IMG/VR virus record: IMGVR_UViG_3300030508_000013
Location: 62,001 to 126,000 of that record
From: a virus
Strand: one strand, 5' to 3'
DNA length: 64,000 nucleotides
Both the position numbers and the translations under genes were made by a program. Shown here piece by piece: positions 1-6,425 of the stretch (positions within the stretch are counted from its first letter, which is position 1; every line of letters begins with the position of its first letter). Below the pieces are notes generated by a model, which worked only from the letters and a program-made list of their open reading frames with translations, had not been told where the DNA came from and did no database searches.

Positions 1-405
1 TCTCAGTTTTAAACCTTTATCAGCTAACGCTCTCTTTATTTGCTCAACGTCAACGTTGGATATGCGAGGCAGCTCTTTCAATAGCGATTCAGTTAGTAAT
101 GCTACATCGCCCACTGTATTAATACCAGATTTAATTAAATTATCTTCTAGTAAACGCGGTAGCCATAACATCACAACTGATTGGGTTAGTAGTGGTGTAT
201 TGATATTTTGTTCTGCTGTTACTTTTGCATTCCTATTAAAAAGAGATTCGGCTTCTTCAAGATGCTTCCATGATTCTCTCATATGCCTTAAAACAATTTC
301 TTCCCTTTCAATAGCAGTTGTTGATATTGATTCACCAGGGGTTAATTGCGCCATTACTTGGTAATACGCTGCCTTAGCTAATAGTACAGCTATTTTATCA
401 TTCAT
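1..405 (-). CDS. RNA polymerase alpha-CTD-like protein, first copy (3' end outside window)
   Basis: Open on the minus strand from an ATG at 405-403 to the window edge (135 codons seen, no stop). Residues ~90-135 read SGINTVGDVALLTES, then ELPRISNVDVEQIKRALADK and GLKL, which follows the helix-hairpin-helix of the bacterial RNA polymerase alpha C-terminal domain (INTVGDLV..TE..LLK.PN.G..S..EIK..L...GL.L). Residues 1-85 are helical and unrelated to the alpha N-terminal domain, so this is a stand-alone alpha-CTD-like protein. The start overlaps the stop of the upstream gene (ATGAATGA), so the two are translationally coupled. Inference: it could bind DNA or sigma/activator surfaces and redirect transcription. 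A second copy lies at 1089-1526. Confidence 0.6.
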   Translation of the reverse strand, partial: MNDKIAVLLAKAAYYQVMAQLTPGESISTTAIEREEIVLRHMRESWKHLEEAESLFNRNAKVTAEQNINTPLLTQSVVMLWLPRLLEDNLIKSGINTVGDVALLTESLLKELPRISNVDVEQIKRALADKGLKLR

Positions 406-610
406 GATTATCCTCTTTCTCTTTTTGTGTCTTATTTAATTTATCAAGTAACGCACTAGCATTACGTGTTAAAAGTTCTTCTGGTGTAGGTGGTTTATCA
501 GTTAGAAATGTATCGTCGTAATATAGTTCTTTTCTACGAAATGGTAAATATAAAAATAGAAGTAATAAAATAACAAAAACAACAATCAAAAAGATCGTAA
601 ACGTATCCAA
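398..610 (-). CDS. small single-pass membrane protein
   Basis: 70 residues. Residues 5-23 are one long hydrophobic segment (TIFLIVVFVILLLLFLYL), followed by the basic FRRK, which suggests an N-out/C-in anchor with a charged cytoplasmic tail rich in Lys and Glu. Not recognised as a family. It lies between 613-945 and the alpha-CTD-like gene, overlapping the latter's start by eight bases, so it is probably in the same transcript. Confidence 0.6.
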   Translation of the reverse strand: MDTFTIFLIVVFVILLLLFLYLPFRRKELYYDDTFLTDKPPTPEELLTRNASALLDKLNKTQKEKEDNHE

Positions 611-612
611 TT

Positions 613-945
613 TTAAATACCCCTTTTTGCAATAACAATATAAGCCACCACGTCGTTTGCCTTCGGTTCCTTACCGTCCCATCTCCATCGGAAGTAATGA
701 GCACTCAGACACTTCTCATCACCGTCTCTACGCTTAATCAATACACGCGTATTCTTACTCACTGGTGAATCGCCCATTCCTAACCAGCATAACCATTCCC
801 TATCTCCTTTTTTAACTTTCTTATGTTGAACAGGTATTAATAATTCTTTCAACGATGTCATCTCTTCCACCGTTATACCACAGCTCTCTAATTTTTTAAT
901 TAACGCAGTGGCTGCTGTTCTAATAAGCTCTGCTCTTGTTACCAC
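613..945 (-). CDS. hypothetical protein
   Basis: 110 residues, no hydrophobic segment. The C-terminal half (EWLCWLGMGDSPVSKNTRVLIKRRDGD, then HYFRWRWDG and VVAYIVI) looks like a small beta-rich fold seen in several phage hypothetical proteins (DUF551-like pattern), but the assignment is weak. A Shine-Dalgarno AAAGGAGAG precedes the ATG, and a promoter-like motif lies ~30 bases upstream. Confidence 0.6.
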   Translation of the reverse strand: MVTRAELIRTAATALIKKLESCGITVEEMTSLKELLIPVQHKKVKKGDREWLCWLGMGDSPVSKNTRVLIKRRDGDEKCLSAHYFRWRWDGKEPKANDVVAYIVIAKRGI

Positions 946-972
946 AATACTCTCCTTTTAAATAAAGTATAA

Positions 973-998
973 AAAATACATATCTGAAAAATGTATCT
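973..998 (-). promoter_or_regulatory. weak copy of the recurrent promoter-like motif
   Basis: On the minus strand this reads TTTTTCAGATATGTAT, a degenerate match to TTTCAGACATATAT found at four other sites. It is ~30 bases upstream of the gene starting at 945 and just after a terminator-like hairpin. Confidence 0.35.
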
Positions 999-1036
999 AT
1001 GTATTTTTCTACTCTATCAATAATTACTATGTAACA

Positions 1037-1080
1037 CTACGCTACTACTGGAACCTTCCCTAATCCCAGTAGTAGCGTAG
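1037..1080 (-). terminator. long hairpin, probable terminator
   Basis: A 15-bp perfect stem (CTACGCTACTACTGG / CCAGTAGTAGCGTAG) with a 14-base loop directly after the stop of the gene ending at 1089. There is no clear U tract, so it may be a processing or stability element instead. Confidence 0.55.
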
Positions 1081-1088
1081 ATTCTCAT

Positions 1089-1526
1089 CTATGCCGGAAA
1101 TGAATCAGGTCTTTTCCAATTAGGTAACTTCATCCCTAGCTTCAAATTGTGTTCTGCTAGTGCTTTAGTAATTGTTAAAACATAAAGTGAATCCTCGCTT
1201 GTTGTATTTAATAACTTAGCCAGTGAATGTTTAGTCATCTGAACTAATTCACCAATGTAACTTACGTTATTAATAAACAATTTATTTTCTGTTTCTTTTG
1301 GCAATCCCAACACATTAACAGATAGACTGTAGTAACATGGTTCAGCTTTAGGAACACCCATCCAATCCAAGTATTTATCAGCAGCATTGAATAATTGTTC
1401 TGCTAAATCAAACTGCGCGTATGCTAAAACAGTCTCTTTACGTTCGTAAAGAATTCTACCTTTTTCAAAATGATATTTCGCTCTATCTACTAGCAATTGA
1501 AAACGTGCATTCATTTCCATTCTCAT
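1089..1526 (-). CDS. RNA polymerase alpha-CTD-like protein, second copy
   Basis: 145 residues. Residues ~65-135 contain SLSVNVLGLP, NNVSYIGELVQMTKHSLAKLL and ITKALAEHNLKLGMKLPNW. This follows bacterial alpha-CTD element by element: the LxLSVR-like opening strand, the INYIGDLVQ helix, a second helix-hairpin-helix, and the closing GLSLGM+L-NW. The N-terminal ~60 residues are helical and replace the alpha N-terminal domain. Its partner gene at the window's left edge has the same plan. Role inferred: modulating host or phage RNA polymerase promoter recognition. A promoter-like motif sits 40 bases upstream. The start is uncertain between three Met codons in the first six residues. Confidence 0.65.
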   Translation of the reverse strand: MRMEMNARFQLLVDRAKYHFEKGRILYERKETVLAYAQFDLAEQLFNAADKYLDWMGVPKAEPCYYSLSVNVLGLPKETENKLFINNVSYIGELVQMTKHSLAKLLNTTSEDSLYVLTITKALAEHNLKLGMKLPNWKRPDSFPA

Positions 1527-1565
1527 TTATTTAAAAAACAATTACACTATAACTATATCAAAGTA

Positions 1566-1590
1566 ATTATATATGTCTGAATTATTTTGT
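1566..1590 (-). promoter_or_regulatory. recurrent promoter-like motif
   Basis: Minus strand AATTCAGACATATATAATT, 40 bases upstream of the alpha-CTD-like gene. It shares TTCAGACATATAT with sites at 32989, 35478 and 49674, all upstream of minus-strand genes. Confidence 0.6.
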
Positions 1591-1595
1591 ATTAA

Positions 1596-1627
1596 CGGCA
1601 TAATAGCTAGGTAGTTATACCTAGCTA
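1596..1627 (-). terminator. hairpin with trailing TATGCCG
   Basis: Stem TAGCTAGGTA / TACCTAGCTA with a GTTA loop at 1604-1627, followed in minus-strand direction by TTATGCCG. The same hairpin-plus-TATGCCG arrangement recurs at six other gene ends. Confidence 0.55.
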
Positions 1628-1891
1628 AATATAAAGTAAAATACAAAGTCAAAAGACAAGAAGTGAGATATTGCTTTAAAGCAATATCTAGGTAATAGAC
1701 ACAACTGGACACCTAGGGCGCAGCCTCCGTCTGACGCAGACCGGATGGTCACGATACATCCCTGCTCGTGACAAATGATACTCCTTGCCTGTAAAAAAAA
1801 AATATATTTTATTTCATTACACAACAAAACGGAATATAGCCTCTCTATACCATCCAAGTAAGTGGACAGTACAAAGAGACTAGATATTATT
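1628..1891. other. gene-free stretch with GC-rich structured island
   Basis: No convincing gene. It holds a 24-base perfect palindrome at 1667-1690 (core ATATTGCTTTAAAGCAATAT), then a GC-rich stretch at ~1705-1775 that contrasts with its AT-rich surroundings and contains a 7-bp hairpin GTCACGA/TCGTGAC. An open frame across 1621-1926 was judged spurious. It may be an untranslated or regulatory RNA; no tRNA T-loop was found. Confidence 0.4.
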
Positions 1892-2206
1892 TTAAACGTC
1901 TTGTGGGGTCGGTAAACGTGGTACACGGCGACGTTCTTTATACTTCACAGTCACCTTCTCTATCTCTACACTAGGTCCAGCGATACGCATCAATCTCCAG
2001 TCATCACTGGTAGATATATCCACCAGACCATGTGTTTCAAACGCACTCGTTCGTATTCGCTCTCGATATTGGCAAAACCATACTACTCTACCATCTTCTG
2101 TGGGTATTTGTTTAATAACCTCACAAATCTTATCCTGATTTTCCTTATAGACAGGATGAACCAACATAGCGATATCCCCTACTCCCACATTCACGTTATT
2201 CTCCAA
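1892..2206 (-). CDS. hypothetical protein
   Basis: 104 residues starting MENNVNVGVGDIAMLVHP. The N-terminal GDIAMLVHPVYKENQDK followed by strand-forming VVWFCQY suggests a small SH3-like barrel, but no family was recognised. It abuts the DUF6527-like gene (stop at 2207), indicating an operon. Confidence 0.6.
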   Translation of the reverse strand: MENNVNVGVGDIAMLVHPVYKENQDKICEVIKQIPTEDGRVVWFCQYRERIRTSAFETHGLVDISTSDDWRLMRIAGPSVEIEKVTVKYKERRRVPRLPTPQDV

Positions 2207-2551
2207 TTAAAGTTTATACGATGGATCAAAATCAGGTAACTCAATTAGCTTACCTGCTAATTCATGTTCACAATCTGAAAGGTATTGTATTTTACCATCT
2301 GTAACAATACAGTGACACTGAGAGCGTTCTACTTTAGGGCCATCTGGATTATCCCAATCCACAGGTTCAGAATACGTTTCATGAAAAGAAGGAGTAAATG
2401 TAGGAAGAAAAGGATTATAGTTGAACGTCCAGTGAGGGCCTTTTGTAAAAACTGTTTTTAACAGCATTACGTGAGCGCACTGACATCCAGGGCACCAATA
2501 CGCAATACAACCACCTTCCAATAATCTTAATTTACTACCGATCATGTTCAT
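2207..2551 (-). CDS. DUF6527-like zinc-binding phage protein
   Basis: 114 residues. An N-terminal CPGCQCAH pair, a W-F strand, PTFTPSF, the CHCIV segment and GKIQYLSDCEHELAGKLIELP match the small DUF6527-type protein common in tailed phages. Cys/His pairs suggest one zinc site. Function unknown. A more divergent relative occurs at 51191-51535. It overlaps the start of the next upstream gene by one base. Confidence 0.65.
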   Translation of the reverse strand: MNMIGSKLRLLEGGCIAYWCPGCQCAHVMLLKTVFTKGPHWTFNYNPFLPTFTPSFHETYSEPVDWDNPDGPKVERSQCHCIVTDGKIQYLSDCEHELAGKLIELPDFDPSYKL

Positions 2552-3210
2552 TATTTTTTACCTAGATAGGTATTCTTTATTCGGAATATATTCTCGTACA
2601 GTTCTGTAACTTTCTTTTCTTCAGCTTCAGTACGTTCGCCGAATGGAGAAACGATTAAATCCGTTATTTCAATAGGAAAGTTAGGGATAGTAGCTTCTCT
2701 GCTAGAAACTTCCAAATCTATTTTTATCCATGGAGAATAATGGTTCTTTCCATCTTCATCAGTCTTAATAATAAAGACATCGAACTCCCAAGTTAAATCC
2801 GTACCAGGAGCAGGGAAGAAATAACGATCTTTTTTCATACCGCTATCTGATAGTATTTTAAACTGAACAAAGTTTTGTTCTGTTGTAGGAATGCTAATCT
2901 CAAACCTATCCCCATCTGCGTTAGCGGTTGTTTTCGTAGTCAATACATATTCAGGTAGCGAATCACCTTTTATAGTCTTACGAATACGGATAGTTCCTTT
3001 TCCAGCATTCTTTTCAGATTTAGGAATCTTAAGTTCCCACTGTTCTTGTTGCTCGAAATTCTCAGCTTTCTTTAGATCGTCAAAGTTAACTAAACGACCA
3101 TAGTACACATGTTCTATTTCTTTATTAACTTTACCATCAGCAACTTCTTCTAACGACGGTGCGTTAGTCTTTATGCTTTCTAGTGCTTGTTTTAAAAAAC
3201 TAGTTCTCAT
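2551..3210 (-). CDS. hypothetical protein (possible virion or nucleic-acid-associated)
   Basis: 219 residues, soluble, with an acidic N-terminus and alternating strand-like segments (GTIRIRKTI, YVLTTKT, FEISIPT, WEFDVFII). The pattern LTTKTTANADGDRFEISIPTT, followed by a C-terminal helical tail, is shared by phage hypothetical proteins, but no specific family is recognised. It sits in the minus-strand block that leads to the spanin genes. Confidence 0.65.
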   Translation of the reverse strand: MRTSFLKQALESIKTNAPSLEEVADGKVNKEIEHVYYGRLVNFDDLKKAENFEQQEQWELKIPKSEKNAGKGTIRIRKTIKGDSLPEYVLTTKTTANADGDRFEISIPTTEQNFVQFKILSDSGMKKDRYFFPAPGTDLTWEFDVFIIKTDEDGKNHYSPWIKIDLEVSSREATIPNFPIEITDLIVSPFGERTEAEEKKVTELYENIFRIKNTYLGKK

Positions 3211-3218
3211 GATTGTTC

Positions 3219-3506
3219 CTATTCTGGTTTTATGAAAAAGTAAAGAAAAGGAAACAGAAATAATAGAAGATTAAATTCTTTTCTCTTTTTAATTGGTTTC
3301 GGAATAACACCATAAACACGTCTTTCAATTCCGTCTATCGGAATAGCTTTAAACGCTTGCACAGCCTCGCACATTGCCCAGTAGACTTTCCCTGAAGCTA
3401 CCCAGCCTTTCCCTGAATGCATCTCTTCAATAGTGATTCCGAATGGATGTATAGTCCTGCATCTATCTTTACATTCTTTTGAACAGACTTCATTTTCGCA
3501 AAGCAT
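3219..3506 (-). CDS. small Cys-rich membrane-anchored protein
   Basis: 95 residues from an ATG at 3506 preceded by AAGGAAATAACA; an upstream Met would need an extra ten residues overlapping the neighbouring gene. N-terminal Cys cluster (CENEVCSKECKDRC) and C-terminal hydrophobic helix LLLFLFPFLYFF near residues 79-91. It lies beside the lysis-type genes. Function unknown. Confidence 0.55.
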   Translation of the reverse strand: MLCENEVCSKECKDRCRTIHPFGITIEEMHSGKGWVASGKVYWAMCEAVQAFKAIPIDGIERRVYGVIPKPIKKRKEFNLLLFLFPFLYFFIKPE

Positions 3507-3516
3507 TGTTATTTCC

Positions 3517-3957
3517 TTACTTATCTGGAGGATCAAGAATTACTTTTACTATTTCACTTACTGTTTCAACTACATCTTTAGTGACAGCAATGAGATCGCT
3601 CTTATCTGTAGCTTTAATAAAGGCGTAAGCGAACAATACCACAATCGCTGCGGTTGTTACTAGTGCCACGGTCACAAACGTTTTAATAAGATAATTACGT
3701 AAACGTCTATCTTCTAATTCTAAAATAGAAAATTGATCTTCTTTACGATTACCTTTAAACTTATTGTAAAATGTTTCCTGATCAGCTGGGGATAGTTTCT
3801 CAAATGCTTTATGAATATCTTCAATCTTAGCATTTTTGTTAATTACTACGAGATCGTTATCAGGACTACTAGCAATATCATTGTAATGAGTAACAACATC
3901 TTCAATATTAGCGTGTGGCCGTGTGGTGCGTCTTCTTTCGTCTTTATTAAAAAACAT
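3517..3957 (-). CDS. membrane protein in lysis-type cluster
   Basis: 146 residues: a charged, helical cytoplasmic-type N-terminus, one strong transmembrane segment at ~95-115 (VALVTTAAIVVLFAYAFI), and a short amphipathic tail ending ILDPPDK. It is next to the Rz1-like and Rz-like genes. A holin or virion membrane role is possible but the topology is not typical, so no role is assigned. Confidence 0.55.
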   Translation of the reverse strand: MFFNKDERRRTTRPHANIEDVVTHYNDIASSPDNDLVVINKNAKIEDIHKAFEKLSPADQETFYNKFKGNRKEDQFSILELEDRRLRNYLIKTFVTVALVTTAAIVVLFAYAFIKATDKSDLIAVTKDVVETVSEIVKVILDPPDK

Positions 3958-3968
3958 TAAAAGCTCCC

Positions 3969-4289
3969 CTATGGAGTACTTGGCTGACTATAAATAGCTT
4001 GTTGCTGTTTTACCCAAGCACGTAGTTGTGATAAACGGTGATTGCATTCAAGTGTGTTTTTTGTCTGAGTATTAAATTTCGTTGACAGTATAGCTACTCG
4101 TTCACGTTCTGATGCTGCCATGAATGCAGTCATATTTGGCGGCGGTTCTACTAGACAATTCAAGATCAAGTTATCTGGTGGCGGAACTAATGTAGGACGG
4201 TCTACAATGACTTGTTTTGGAGATGTAGTTGCGCATGCTGTTAAAAATAAAACAGACGTTAATAAAACTACTTTAAGAATGGCTTTCAT
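3969..4289 (-). CDS. o-spanin-like (Rz1-like) lipoprotein
   Basis: 106 residues. A lipoprotein signal peptide ends in the lipobox LTAC (Cys19), so it should be anchored in the outer membrane. Proline-rich segments follow (RPTLVPPP, VEPPP), as in Rz1 proteins, then a helical tail. With the adjacent i-spanin-like gene it would bridge inner and outer membranes in the last step of lysis of a Gram-negative host. The gene is separate rather than nested within its partner. Confidence 0.65.
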   Translation of the reverse strand: MKAILKVVLLTSVLFLTACATTSPKQVIVDRPTLVPPPDNLILNCLVEPPPNMTAFMAASERERVAILSTKFNTQTKNTLECNHRLSQLRAWVKQQQAIYSQPSTP

Positions 4290-4310
4290 AATAATTCCTT
4301 TTTAATTTGA

Positions 4311-4889
4311 TTAAAATAATTTCTCAACAGCATCTTTTTCGATAGCGGTGGTATCTGGTAGATTAATATCCGGAATAGTTATGGTTGGTATTAGCGTCTT
4401 AAAACTATTAAATGATGGTTCACTAGTTGACGGCGCTGGGTCATTGGCAACCGGAGTGGTTTGAACAGGACAACTTAAATTTACCGTCGACGCATCTCCG
4501 CAGTAAACCTGCCACATCCCATCTAACTGAACAGCTGCCGTTGCGTCATCTAAAGCTTTCTCGCTAGCGATAGTAACTGGTCTGCCTTGAGCTTTATCCT
4601 CAATCGCTTGTACCTTCTGGTCTATGCCAGATTGAATAGAAGAAATCTTTGAATCAGTTTCAGTATTTTGTTGTGCTACAATTGTGTTTGCGGCAGTTGT
4701 TACAGCGTCAGATTTTGCTGTGATTGCTGCTGTTTCTTTCTGATCGGCAATCACAGCTTGTGAGACAGCATTTTGTTGAGCCAGAGCAATGTTCTTAACT
4801 TTTGTTTCGTGGTAATCCCAAGCACAATAACCGGCAATGCTAATTACTACAGCAAAGATAGCTAATCGAATATCAAGCATTATGTCCAT
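4311..4889 (-). CDS. i-spanin-like (Rz-like) protein
   Basis: 192 residues. One N-terminal transmembrane segment (DIRLAIFAVVISIAGYCAW, ~6-25), then a long Ala/Gln-rich coiled-coil (~28-105), then a Cys-containing, Pro-rich tail. This is the layout of Rz inner-membrane spanins, and the Rz1-like lipoprotein gene lies immediately downstream. It is longer than lambda Rz (153 residues). Confidence 0.55.
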   Translation of the reverse strand: MDIMLDIRLAIFAVVISIAGYCAWDYHETKVKNIALAQQNAVSQAVIADQKETAAITAKSDAVTTAANTIVAQQNTETDSKISSIQSGIDQKVQAIEDKAQGRPVTIASEKALDDATAAVQLDGMWQVYCGDASTVNLSCPVQTTPVANDPAPSTSEPSFNSFKTLIPTITIPDINLPDTTAIEKDAVEKLF

Positions 4890-4903
4890 TATTTACTCCA
4901 AGT

Positions 4904-5467
4904 TTAAATATAAAATCTGTAACGACAATAAACGACAGCGAGCGCGTCTATAGAGTGTTCATCTAATTCTTCAATAGGGATGTGACCGTCGTATGCTATT
5001 TCATCTTTCATTTCAATAAGCTTATTACGCATAGCGTCTTTAGCACCTGCACCATGAACACCTACTGCGTTCTTAACCGAACTAGGCGGAGTCATCTCGA
5101 GTACGTGCCAAAAAGAATATCGATTTACAGCTGATCTAATAGCAGACACAACTTCTGTTAACGCAATTCCTGCTTGTGGGAATTTTTGGTTCACAAAAGG
5201 AGCTTCGGAATTAATAGATAAAGGACGAAGTCTATTAAACAAATTAAGAAGATACTCTTCAATAGCGGATATTCTAGCTGTACGAAAATCATAGAGTTGT
5301 TCTGCCCATGATTCTTTCCCAGCTAACTTAGCGGCATTAATAGACCATGCTTCTGTAGAGACAATTTGCATTGTCTCTACATTGATTCGCATGACACCTA
5401 TGCCGAGCATTGTTGATCCAGGGTCAATGCCTACTAATATCGCTATAGAAGATGAATTACTAGGCAT
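4904..5467 (-). CDS. RuvC-like Holliday junction resolvase
   Basis: About 187 residues. The RNase H/RuvC fold is shown by ILVGIDPGSTMLGIGV (first catalytic Asp), LSINSEAPF (catalytic Glu), TPPSSVKNAVGV with downstream GAGAKDAMRN, and the C-terminal EHSIDALAVVY carrying the final Asp. These are the four acidic positions of RuvC. Phages use such enzymes to resolve recombination junctions before packaging. The start may be the Met four residues in (5467). Confidence 0.8.
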   Translation of the reverse strand: MPSNSSSIAILVGIDPGSTMLGIGVMRINVETMQIVSTEAWSINAAKLAGKESWAEQLYDFRTARISAIEEYLLNLFNRLRPLSINSEAPFVNQKFPQAGIALTEVVSAIRSAVNRYSFWHVLEMTPPSSVKNAVGVHGAGAKDAMRNKLIEMKDEIAYDGHIPIEELDEHSIDALAVVYCRYRFYI

Positions 5468-5499
5468 TGTAAGCATAGTGTAATTTATAAAAAATAATG

Positions 5500-6348
5500 T
5501 TACGATAACGTTAATAACGGTTCAGTAGCGCCAACATCTAGAAGGAGGGTGATGGCGTTGTTGGAATACTGAACTGGGTAGAATGTATTAATGAATGAAA
5601 CAATCTGGACAGCAATTGCTTCATTAAAACTAATTTGTGTGTTGTTAACAGCCGGAGAAGACACAACAGCATCTATCCCAGAACACAACCCAACCTCACT
5701 AATAATAGCTGCATTTGGATCGTTATATTTGACATTAGCTACATTAATTAATTCTGTAATGTCTGCCGCTCCTAATAACAAACTTAATTGCGCAGAAGCA
5801 GCAGCGTAATTACCAGTCGTTAAATTAACACCACTGCTTGATAAGACAGGCGGTGTTGGATTAAGGTTAGAGTTATTAGCAACAAATGGAGTAACCGTAG
5901 TAACGCCACTAGCCACATTGATCAGTTCCATTGCAGCAATCACGTCCGTCAGTACCATACGACGCAAGTAGTAAGCAACGTACGCAGCGCCGTTATACTG
6001 TTCTATACGACGTAATCCATATAGTGCTTGTTCGGCTGTGGTTATGTCGTTTGCAATAGGCCGTAGTACAAAAGGTAAATGATTGTACAATGCTGCATCT
6101 GTTGCGATGTGTTGAATAGGAGTAGGTATCGCAATCCCATTTGCATCTACTGAAAAAGTATGTCCACCATTACCAATTGTCCAATAACCAAGTGATGGCA
6201 GGACACCAGCTGCTGGGTACACACCACTTTGAATATTAAACTTTTCATTTAACGTGGTAAGCGGCATGCATGCCCAATTAGATAATTTCATCAGTAATGC
6301 TGTTTGCAAATACGAACCGTAAAGAGTACGGCAAATTGGTTGTGTCAT
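5500..6348 (-). CDS. probable virion structural protein
   Basis: 282 residues, rich in Ala, Asn, Thr and Val with low Lys content, like the next upstream gene and unlike the small accessory proteins. No catalytic motif. A TTAGGAATATAAA leader precedes the ATG. It probably forms a structural pair with 6426-8705. The specific role (tail, baseplate or head) cannot be decided from the sequence. Confidence 0.6.
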   Translation of the reverse strand: MTQPICRTLYGSYLQTALLMKLSNWACMPLTTLNEKFNIQSGVYPAAGVLPSLGYWTIGNGGHTFSVDANGIAIPTPIQHIATDAALYNHLPFVLRPIANDITTAEQALYGLRRIEQYNGAAYVAYYLRRMVLTDVIAAMELINVASGVTTVTPFVANNSNLNPTPPVLSSSGVNLTTGNYAAASAQLSLLLGAADITELINVANVKYNDPNAAIISEVGLCSGIDAVVSSPAVNNTQISFNEAIAVQIVSFINTFYPVQYSNNAITLLLDVGATEPLLTLS

Positions 6349-6425
6349 TTTATATTCCTAAATTGTTAAATTAAATTAATTACTAAACACAGTCACAGTA
6401 TTGCGTATGTTGAGGAAAATAGTTA

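Noticed and set aside
1700-1790. tRNA gene in the GC-rich island
   Set aside because: No GTTCRA T-loop and no cloverleaf could be made on either strand by eye.
1621-1926. 101-codon open frame on the minus strand
   Set aside because: It has no ribosome site, overlaps a real gene and covers the hairpin region; its composition is that of non-coding AT-rich sequence.
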